64,000 bases of DNA, taken from contig NZ_JAJAPX010000003.1 in the NCBI RefSeq assembly GCF_020523965.1, positions 463,059 to 527,058 on the forward strand, in the 5' to 3' direction. The DNA comes from Neotamlana sargassicola (GTDB lineage: Bacteria > Bacteroidota > Bacteroidia > Flavobacteriales > Flavobacteriaceae). Shown here piece by piece: positions 54,139-61,695 of the stretch (position 1 is its first letter; the number at the start of each line of letters is the position of its first letter). Both the position numbers and the translations under genes were made by a program. A model generated the notes under the pieces. It was not told the DNA's origin. It ran no database searches and was given only the letters and a program-made list of their open reading frames with translations.

Positions 54139-54155
54139 TAACTTTGTTATCCACA
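54139..54155 (+). promoter_or_regulatory. dnaX -7 element followed by a DnaA box
   Basis: TAACTTTG (54139-54146) is joined directly to TTATCCACA (54147-54155), a perfect DnaA-box consensus, so DnaA would sit on the transcription start region, 18 nt before the dnaX start codon. Confidence 0.55.
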
Positions 54156-54173
54156 AAAAAGCAAAAATAAACC

Positions 54174-55889
54174 TTGGAACACTTTATAGTATCTGCACGT
54201 AAATACCGTCCACAAACGTTTAAAGACGTTGTAGGGCAGCAGGCTATAACCAATACTTTGCTTAACGCCATCGAGAATAATCATTTAGCCCAAGCCCTAT
54301 TATTTACAGGGCCACGTGGAGTTGGTAAAACCACTTGTGCACGTATTTTGGCAAAAATGATAAATAGCGACGGACAAGAAAACGAAGACGAAGACTTTGC
54401 CTTCAATATTTTCGAGCTCGATGCCGCATCCAATAACTCCGTTGATGATATTCGTAACCTAACCGATCAAGTTCGTATACCACCCCAAGTAGGTAAATAC
54501 AAAGTATATATAATTGACGAGGTACACATGTTATCTCAAGCCGCTTTTAATGCCTTTTTAAAAACTTTAGAAGAGCCACCAAAACACTGTATTTTTATAC
54601 TAGCAACTACCGAAAAACATAAAATAATACCAACTATTTTATCGCGTTGTCAAATCTTTGATTTTAAACGAATTACAGTAACCGACGCCAAAGAATACCT
54701 TAAATATATTGCCGAAGAGCAAGGTGTAACTGCCGAAGACGATGCACTGCATATTATTGCTCAAAAAGCAGACGGCGCCATGCGTGATGCCTTATCCATA
54801 TTCGATCGTGTTGTTAGTTTTTCTGGTAAAAACCTTACCAGGCAAGCCGTAACCGAAAACTTAAATGTTTTAGACTACGAAACTTATTTTGAGAGCACCA
54901 ATTTAATTCTGGAAAATAAAATACCAGATTTATTATTGCATTTTAACAACACCCTATCAAAAGGTTTCGATGGGCATCATTATATTGCCGGTTTAGCATC
55001 ACATTTTAGAGATTTATTAGTTTGTAAAGCACCAGAAACTATTCCGTTGCTAGAAGTTGGCGACGAAACAAAAACCAAATATTTAGAGCAATCTAAAAAA
55101 GCCTCGCAAGACTTTTTATTAAAAGGAATCGATTTAGCAAATGACTGCGATCTCAAATACAAATCCAGTAAAAATCAACGATTACTCGTTGAACTCTGTT
55201 TAATGCAATTAGCCTCTATCACTTTCGATGGAGAAAAAAAAAATAGCAGACATTACATAATTCCTGCTTCTTACTTTAAAAAACTAGGTGTAAAACCTGT
55301 ACCTGTAGACGTGAAAAAGGTTGAAGAAGTTGCTGCAAAAGATCAACCAACTCAAACTACTAGTAAAACAAAGCAACCAGAACCACAAGAAAACAAAACG
55401 CCAAAAATAGTTTTAAATGCGCAAACCAAACGTTCATCAGGTTTATCACTAAGTAGTATTCGAGCAAAAAAAGTTCACCTAGAAAAGCAAAAGGAAATTG
55501 TTGTAAACGAGGATGATTTACCCAAAGAACCTTTTACCGAAAAAGAACTTGTTGCTGTTTGGAACGAATTTGTGCTAATAATTAAGAAAAAAGGAAAACA
55601 TAATTTAGCTTCTATTTTAGCAATTGACATTCCTAAGCTAAAAAGCAACACCGAAATACATGTTGTTTACCCCAACGAAACCAATAAGATTGAGGTTGAA
55701 CGTTCGCAGCATGATTTAATGCAATATATTCGGAAAAAATTAAGAAATTACGACATTTCTCTTCATATAACCATAAATGAAGTTTTAGAGAAAAAATATG
55801 CCTATACTGGACAAGAAAAATTCGAAAAACTTAAAGAGAAAAACCCTAACATTGCCCTTTTAAGAAAAACCTTCGATTTAGATGTTTAA
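54174..55889 (+). CDS. dnaX: DNA polymerase III, gamma/tau subunit
   Basis: 571 residues from TTG 54174 (MEHFIVSARKYRPQTF, the conserved start). Walker A GPRGVGKT (46-53), DEVH (115-118), LSRC (156-159) of the clamp loader motor. The four-Cys zinc module that normally lies between LAKMIN (60-64) and ELDAAS (81-86) is missing; 15 acidic residues stand there. The C-terminal part (about 370-571) is the lineage-specific tau-like extension. Its last 8 bp overlap the next gene. Confidence 0.95.
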   Translation: MEHFIVSARKYRPQTFKDVVGQQAITNTLLNAIENNHLAQALLFTGPRGVGKTTCARILAKMINSDGQENEDEDFAFNIFELDAASNNSVDDIRNLTDQVRIPPQVGKYKVYIIDEVHMLSQAAFNAFLKTLEEPPKHCIFILATTEKHKIIPTILSRCQIFDFKRITVTDAKEYLKYIAEEQGVTAEDDALHIIAQKADGAMRDALSIFDRVVSFSGKNLTRQAVTENLNVLDYETYFESTNLILENKIPDLLLHFNNTLSKGFDGHHYIAGLASHFRDLLVCKAPETIPLLEVGDETKTKYLEQSKKASQDFLLKGIDLANDCDLKYKSSKNQRLLVELCLMQLASITFDGEKKNSRHYIIPASYFKKLGVKPVPVDVKKVEEVAAKDQPTQTTSKTKQPEPQENKTPKIVLNAQTKRSSGLSLSSIRAKKVHLEKQKEIVVNEDDLPKEPFTEKELVAVWNEFVLIIKKKGKHNLASILAIDIPKLKSNTEIHVVYPNETNKIEVERSQHDLMQYIRKKLRNYDISLHITINEVLEKKYAYTGQEKFEKLKEKNPNIALLRKTFDLDV

Positions 55890-56469
55890 AAATTTAAAAT
55901 ACCGCATTCTGCCACTTTTAGTATTTCTGTTAGCATTAGTATTTTTTTGTAATGATGGCCAATCAAGAATTTATAAAACAAATGCCGAAGTTTTAAAGGA
56001 AAACAACCTACTTAAAAACTTTAGTGAGGTTACAAACTACAAACCAGAACAACCAGTTATAATAAAAACCGACACCATTTTAAGCACTGGTTTTAATATA
56101 AAAATCAATTACAATTCAGTTGAAGAATCTCCTGTAGTAATTGAAAAAACAACGGAAAACAATACAGCGCAAAAATCGATTTATAAAAATTTTGAAGCCC
56201 AAATAATCGTTTCAAAAGAAAACAAATTCAAGAAACACTTTTTACTTAATAAATTGGTTTTTAGTAATTTTGAAAATAGCGATTTTTTTGAAAAAGCTAT
56301 CATGCAACATATTTGGATAGATTTTAATGCATCAACGGACAAAATTGTTTATTTAAATACAGCGTTTCATATTCCAGAAACCGAGCTTTATAAAGACTTT
56401 ATAATTTCGGTTTACGATAACGGAACTATTCAAATTAAAGAAAAACAACTAACACAAAATATTATATAA
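55882..56469 (+). CDS. Hypothetical membrane-anchored protein
   Basis: 195 residues. Hydrophobic N-terminus (about 8-25) that could be a signal anchor or signal peptide, then a polar, beta-rich exported part with no known motif. Overlaps dnaX by 8 bp and is followed by miaE after 2 bp, so it is translated with them. Function unknown. Confidence 0.7.
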   Translation: MFKNLKYRILPLLVFLLALVFFCNDGQSRIYKTNAEVLKENNLLKNFSEVTNYKPEQPVIIKTDTILSTGFNIKINYNSVEESPVVIEKTTENNTAQKSIYKNFEAQIIVSKENKFKKHFLLNKLVFSNFENSDFFEKAIMQHIWIDFNASTDKIVYLNTAFHIPETELYKDFIISVYDNGTIQIKEKQLTQNII

Positions 56470-56471
56470 TT

Positions 56472-57053
56472 ATGTTAGGCTTAAAATTACCAACAGACCC
56501 ACGTTGGGTAAATATTGTAGAAAAAAATATTGAAGAAATACTTACAGACCATGCCTTTTGCGAACAAAAAGCGACAAGTACAGCTATTTCTTTAATTGTT
56601 AGTTTTCCAGAATATACAGAGCTAGTTCAAGAAATGACAGCTTTAGTTAAAGAAGAAATTAGCCATTTTAAAATGGTACACGATATTATTATAAAACGTG
56701 GATGGGTACTTGGTAGAGATCGTCGCGACGATTATGTAATAGAGCTACTTAAGTTTTTCCCTAAAGGTGGCAGCAGAACCACACAGTTAATACATCGTTT
56801 ACTTTATGCTGCTTTAATTGAAGCTAGAAGTTGTGAACGCTTTCGCTTATTATCGGAAGAGTTAGAAGATAAAGAATTAGCTACTTTTTATAAAAACCTA
56901 ATGGTAAGCGAAGCTAACCACTACACTATGTTTTTAGGCTTTGCTAGACAATATGGAGACCGAAAGGAAGTTGATAAAAAATGGCAAGATCTTCTAGACT
57001 ACGAAGCCCAAATAATGAAAAACTTGAGTAAAAAGGAAACGATACACGGTTAA
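56472..57053 (+). CDS. miaE: tRNA-(ms2io6A)-hydroxylase
   Basis: 193 residues of the ferritin-like diiron family. Iron ligands are visible: Glu in CEQKAT, ExxH in KEEISHFKM, Glu in EARSCERF and ExxH in SEANHYTMF. Hydroxylates the isopentenyl group at tRNA position 37. Its stop overlaps by 4 bp the 3' end of the convergent beta-barrel gene. Confidence 0.9.
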   Translation: MLGLKLPTDPRWVNIVEKNIEEILTDHAFCEQKATSTAISLIVSFPEYTELVQEMTALVKEEISHFKMVHDIIIKRGWVLGRDRRDDYVIELLKFFPKGGSRTTQLIHRLLYAALIEARSCERFRLLSEELEDKELATFYKNLMVSEANHYTMFLGFARQYGDRKEVDKKWQDLLDYEAQIMKNLSKKETIHG

Positions 57054-57637
57054 AACTTGTAACCAATTCCAATTTGTATATTGGTGTTTCTGGCTTCCAT
57101 ACTTAATTTATCGTCGAAGATATTGCTAATTCCGTAAGTATAACGAACATCGGCAAAAAGGGCATAATTAATTTTATACGTTACACCACCAACTCCAGAG
57201 TAAGCAAAGTTTTTTACGCCATCTTCGTATTTATGAACTTTTAAACTTACTTGAGGCCCTAAACCTGCGCTAATTTTTTCAGTAATTCTAAAGTTTAATA
57301 AAATTGGCATTTGTATGTAATCTAAATGCAAGGTTTCTTCATTTGCTCCTTCTGCCGAAAATTGTAATTCCGGAGAAATAGCAACTTTATTTGATAAAGC
57401 AATTTCCGCGAAAGCGCCAAAATAAATACTATTTCTGTGTTTGTTTGGAACTTCAGGATGCTCTTTAAAATCTAAATTAGAAATATTGTAACCACCACGA
57501 ACACCATATTTAACCCCTTTAAACATAGGAATCTTTTTTTCTGGCACTTCAACAACTGTAGAATCTATGCTTTGAGAAAAACTGAAGGCTGAAACGGTAA
57601 GCAATAAAACAGAAAGTATTATTTTCTTCATAATCAA
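57050..57637 (-). CDS. Outer membrane beta-barrel protein, PorT-like
   Basis: 195 residues with a signal peptide (about 1-22, ending FSFSQ) and alternating amphipathic strands from about residue 40 (KYGVRGGYNISNL, SIYFGAFAEIAL, KISAGLGPQVSL, IQIGIGYKF). Ends in aromatic Phe, the usual barrel signal. Small porin-like protein; role unknown. Met2 or Met3 could be the true start. Confidence 0.85.
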   Translation of the reverse strand: MIMKKIILSVLLLTVSAFSFSQSIDSTVVEVPEKKIPMFKGVKYGVRGGYNISNLDFKEHPEVPNKHRNSIYFGAFAEIALSNKVAISPELQFSAEGANEETLHLDYIQMPILLNFRITEKISAGLGPQVSLKVHKYEDGVKNFAYSGVGGVTYKINYALFADVRYTYGISNIFDDKLSMEARNTNIQIGIGYKF

Positions 57638-57717
57638 CGGACTTGGGAATAAATTTCTAAGCTAATATATAGGAATATCAGAAAATTTTACAATAATAAA
57701 AGGTAAAATGCAAAATT

Positions 57718-58623
57718 TTACTGTGTATTGCTCGAAACAGTATCGTAATATATACTTTTTATAATACCATCGGCTAAACCAATTTTTGGCACATAGATAT
57801 TTTTTGCACCGCTCCATTTCATTGCAGTTAAATATATCCGCATTGCCGGAATAATTACATCGGCTCTATCTTGATTTAGATTTAATTCTGTAATTCGCTC
57901 TTCATACGAATAGCGTTGTAAAGTATTGTAATACGAGGTCATGTAAAAGAAAGATAATGGCTTCCCAATAGCTTTCCCAGAAATTTTAAAAATTTTATTG
58001 ATGTTTCCTCCAGAACCAATAACATCAATTTTATCGTATCCCATGGTGTGCTTACTAATCCAAATTTGTAAATCTTGCCAAGTTTCGTTCTGTACCATAT
58101 CGTTTAAAAGCCTAACCGTACCTATTTTAAACGAACGTGATGCTTTTTGTTGTCCGTGGTCTATAATTGTAAACTCGGTACTACCGCCACCAACATCTAC
58201 ATATAAATAGGTTTTACTATCGTCGATAAACTTATTTAAATCGGTCGCCGCTATAATAGCCGCTTCTTCTTCTCCATCAATAATATCGATACTTATTCCT
58301 GAGTGTTCGTAAATTAAATCGACAATTTTTCGTCCATTCTCCGATTCTCGCATTGCAGAAGTAGCACAAGCCTTATATTTTACAACCTTATGAGTTTTCA
58401 TTAGCATCTTAAACGCTAACATAGTATCGAGCATGCGCTGTGTATTATCTTTTGAAATTTTCTTTTTTATAAACACATCGGCACCTAAACGAATAGGTAC
58501 ACGAACCAGCGAGTTCTTTTTAAATTGAACAGGTTTATCTTTTTGTTCAATTATATTAGATATAAGTAGTCTTACAGCATTCGAACCTATATCGATAGCT
58601 GCATATTTTTTAATAGATAGCAT
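57718..58623 (-). CDS. ppx: Exopolyphosphatase / Ppx-GppA family
   Basis: 301 residues of the actin-like ATPase superfamily: AIDIGSNAVRLLI (phosphate 1), YVDVGGGSTEF (phosphate 2) and the IGSGGNI block. The short length is the Bacteroidota form lacking the C-terminal HD domain. Degrades polyphosphate or pppGpp. Its start abuts the ppk1 stop (1 bp), so they form an operon that can make and remove polyphosphate. Confidence 0.92.
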   Translation of the reverse strand: MLSIKKYAAIDIGSNAVRLLISNIIEQKDKPVQFKKNSLVRVPIRLGADVFIKKKISKDNTQRMLDTMLAFKMLMKTHKVVKYKACATSAMRESENGRKIVDLIYEHSGISIDIIDGEEEAAIIAATDLNKFIDDSKTYLYVDVGGGSTEFTIIDHGQQKASRSFKIGTVRLLNDMVQNETWQDLQIWISKHTMGYDKIDVIGSGGNINKIFKISGKAIGKPLSFFYMTSYYNTLQRYSYEERITELNLNQDRADVIIPAMRIYLTAMKWSGAKNIYVPKIGLADGIIKSIYYDTVSSNTQ

Positions 58624-58624
58624 G

Positions 58625-60688
58625 CTATTCTTTTAATTTATTAAGGTAATAATCGTAAATGGCGAATTGCGATCTTACTTTTTCGTTGTTATTTTGTCTG
58701 TAAATATTTTCTTGTTCCTGATTGATTAAACGCGCTTTTACATTATCGTTCCAGCCAATATTAAAAGTTTCAATAATTTCGTTTTTTACTTCTTGGTCGT
58801 AAATTGGACAAGTAACCTCTACTCTATTTTCTATATTTCTGGTCATCCAATCTGCTGAAGCAATGTATACTTTAGTATCTCCATTATTACCAAATATGTA
58901 AACTCTGGAATGTTCTAAAAATTTGTCAATTACACTAATTACTTCAATATTTTCACTCATACCAGGAATGCCAGGTATTAAACAGCAAATTCCTCTAACT
59001 ATCATTTGAATCTTTACTCCCGCTCTACTAGCTTCATAAAGTTTATCGACCATGGTATAACTTGAAAGGCTATTCATTTTTAACCTAATAAGACCTTCTC
59101 CTCCATTTTTTACAATATTAATTTCGTTGTCTATTAACTTAAAGAACGACTTTTGAGTGTAATGAGGAGAAACAATTAAATGTTTGTAACGTTGAATTCG
59201 ATAATTTGTGTTGAAAAAATCAAAAATTCGACTTACATCTTTAAGTATTTTCTGACTTGCAGTTAAAAGTGTAAAATCGGTATAAATTTTTGCTGTTGAT
59301 TCATTGAAATTTCCTGTGCTAATAAACCCATAGCGCTTAACTTTTTTATTTTCTTCGCGCTCGATAACACACATTTTACTATGTACTTTTAATCCTGCAA
59401 CGCCAAAAATTAAATTTACACCTTCGCCTTTCATTTGTTCGGCATACTCTATGTTTGCCTGCTCATCAAATCGAGCTCGAAGTTCGATAGCCACCGTAAC
59501 TTGTTTGCCGTTTATAGCCGCATTAATAAGAGAGCTAGCTATATGAGAAATTTCGGCTAAACGATAAATAGTAATTTTAATAGTTTTTACCTTAGGGTCG
59601 AGAGCTGCTTCACGCAAAAATTTTACGACATAAGAAAAAGTTTGGTATGGCGTATGCACCAAATAATCTTTTTTCTCAATAGCATTAAAAATACTTTCTT
59701 GTAAGCTTAAGCCTTTAACTGGTAGTGCTTCAATTTTATTATACAATAAATCTGCACGTCCTAAACTAGGAAAGCCCATATAGTCTCTACGGTTATGGTA
59801 ACGTCCACCGGGAATAATACTATCTGTATTATCAATTCCCATTTTATTCATTAAATATTGAATAGTATCTTCATCAATAGTTTTATCGTACACAAAACGC
59901 ACAGGTTCACCAATTTCACGGTGCTTCACACTATCTGAAATTTTATCAATAAAACTTTTACTTAAATCGCTATCAAAATCAAGTTCACCATCACGGGTAA
60001 TTTTAATCATGTGCGCAGAAATACTACTATAATCGAAAATATTAAATATATCTGATAAGCAATAACGAAGCAAATCATCAATCATAATAATATAGTTTTT
60101 ACCACCTTCTTTTGGCAGCACAACAAACCTATCAATAGATTTTGGTATTTCTATTAATGCAAACTGCTTACCGCCATCTTTCATTAACATTTTAACGGCT
60201 AAATAAGCTGCACTATCTTTAAGGTTAGGGATATTAACTTCATCGTTTAAAATAATTGTTACTAGCCCGGGACTAACCTTTCGAAGGAAATAGTTTTTTA
60301 CGAAATCGTGCTGACTTTCAGAAATATCGTTTTCTTTAATAACATAAATGTTTTCATTTTCAAGTTTTAACTGTATGTTATTTAGAATTTTTAAGCTAGT
60401 ACTTTGTTGTTTTATAACAATTTGGGTAATAATTTCAAGTAGTTCTTTAGCTTTAATACCTCCTAATTCGTTTTTAGCGCCTTTTCCGGCTTCAACTATC
60501 CGTTTTACTGTAGCGTAGCGTACCTTAAAAAATTCATCTAAATTATTCGAAAATATACCTAAAAACCGAAATCTTTCAATTAAAGGCACCGTTTCGTCTG
60601 AAGCTTCTTGTAATACTCTGGCGTTAAATTGTAGCCAACTTATTTCTCTGTTTACATAACTATTGGTTATAGTTTCTGTTTTTGTCAT
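58625..60688 (-). CDS. ppk1: Polyphosphate kinase 1
   Basis: 687 residues, four-domain PPK1. Starts with VNREISWLQFNARVLQEA (N domain) and has SNNLDEFFKVR. The phosphorylated His436 is in KVHSKMCVIE; the IELRARFDEQANI block (about 401-413) and FISTGNFNESTAKIY complete the site. Transfers the gamma-phosphate of ATP to polyphosphate. A -7 box lies 32 nt upstream. Confidence 0.96.
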   Translation of the reverse strand: MTKTETITNSYVNREISWLQFNARVLQEASDETVPLIERFRFLGIFSNNLDEFFKVRYATVKRIVEAGKGAKNELGGIKAKELLEIITQIVIKQQSTSLKILNNIQLKLENENIYVIKENDISESQHDFVKNYFLRKVSPGLVTIILNDEVNIPNLKDSAAYLAVKMLMKDGGKQFALIEIPKSIDRFVVLPKEGGKNYIIMIDDLLRYCLSDIFNIFDYSSISAHMIKITRDGELDFDSDLSKSFIDKISDSVKHREIGEPVRFVYDKTIDEDTIQYLMNKMGIDNTDSIIPGGRYHNRRDYMGFPSLGRADLLYNKIEALPVKGLSLQESIFNAIEKKDYLVHTPYQTFSYVVKFLREAALDPKVKTIKITIYRLAEISHIASSLINAAINGKQVTVAIELRARFDEQANIEYAEQMKGEGVNLIFGVAGLKVHSKMCVIEREENKKVKRYGFISTGNFNESTAKIYTDFTLLTASQKILKDVSRIFDFFNTNYRIQRYKHLIVSPHYTQKSFFKLIDNEINIVKNGGEGLIRLKMNSLSSYTMVDKLYEASRAGVKIQMIVRGICCLIPGIPGMSENIEVISVIDKFLEHSRVYIFGNNGDTKVYIASADWMTRNIENRVEVTCPIYDQEVKNEIIETFNIGWNDNVKARLINQEQENIYRQNNNEKVRSQFAIYDYYLNKLKE

Positions 60689-60719
60689 TTAATTTTGTTG
60701 AATTTTTTATTTAGTAAAA

Positions 60720-60727
60720 CAAATATA
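60720..60727 (-). promoter_or_regulatory. -7 promoter element of ppk1-ppx
   Basis: Minus strand TATATTTG, 32 nt before the ppk1 start. No -33 TTG seen. Confidence 0.45.
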
Positions 60728-60785
60728 TTCTATTTACGCTTAAATGTAAGTTAATATAATGATATGAAATTACTAAAACAGAAAA

Positions 60786-61271
60786 TTATTTTAAATGTTT
60801 TGGGAAAATCGTTTTAATGGTTTTTCCTTGCTTTAAGTTCCTCCATTCATCAATATCGAACTCTAAAATACAAACACCGCAAGTTGGAATATTGTTAAAA
60901 TATACATCGCCGTATAAATTAACAAAACTGGTTATGGCATTATTATGCCCAAAAACAATTAAATGGTTTATATCATTGGAATTGGACTGAATAACTTGAA
61001 TTAATTTTTCTCCAGAAAAATCATACAAATCACGATTCAAAGAGCAAATTGATTTTTTAATTTTTAGGTTTTCCACAAAAATATTGGCCGTTGTTTTTGC
61101 CCTCATCGCATCACTCGAAATTAGTTTATCAAAATATAATTCCAAATGTTTCAAGGCATTGGAAACCAAACCGGCATCTTTAAACCCTCTTGCATTCAAC
61201 GGTCGCTCGTGATCACTTAGATTATATTCCCAAGATGATTTTGCATGTCTAACTATTGTTAATTTTTTCAT
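60786..61271 (-). CDS. sixA: Histidine phosphatase family protein (SixA-like)
   Basis: 161 residues. RHG-type motif RHAK (Arg8, His9) at the start, SSDAMRAKTT and VFGHNNAIT with the second His. The short length fits the SixA-like branch of histidine phosphatases, which act on phosphohistidine proteins or small phosphates. Located 97 bp upstream of ppk1; a functional link with polyphosphate is only a guess. Confidence 0.88.
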   Translation of the reverse strand: MKKLTIVRHAKSSWEYNLSDHERPLNARGFKDAGLVSNALKHLELYFDKLISSDAMRAKTTANIFVENLKIKKSICSLNRDLYDFSGEKLIQVIQSNSNDINHLIVFGHNNAITSFVNLYGDVYFNNIPTCGVCILEFDIDEWRNLKQGKTIKTIFPKHLK

Positions 61272-61695
61272 ATTTATCGATTAAAAGATATTTTACACCG
61301 ATAATTGTTTTTTAATCGAGATAAAACATTTTAATTGTTTATAAAATTATTAAAAAAAACATATTTAATTAATGTGTCTGCTATAACCGCGTCGCCATCG
61401 CTATATGGCTTTTTACGTCGTTAATCTGTAAATCAAGAACTTTTAAACGATTTTATGAGTGATTTAACATTTTTTTTTCAAATTAACATTTGTTATGATT
61501 TTTTTTGTTCAACCTACAAAAATTCATATTATGACCCTAAATCGAAGTTTTAAAGATTTAATCTACATTGGTTTACAATGTTTACAATTCACGTTTTTTC
61601 CCTCAAAGAACTTTAGTAATAAATGTATTTATGTTAATGTTAGCGCATTACTATCTCTGTAATATCCTTAGTCTATCTAAACTAATAAATTAAGT
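61272..61695. other. 424-bp gap before the large secreted protein
   Basis: AT-rich with one GC-richer island at 61389-61420 that can fold a small stem (GCCAT with ATGGC). No gene, known RNA, or clear promoter box; the upstream control of the large gene is not obvious. Confidence 0.55.

Noticed and set aside
54147..54155. Replication origin
   Set aside because: One DnaA box only, no cluster, no AT-rich unwinding region with repeats, and dnaA/dnaN are absent.
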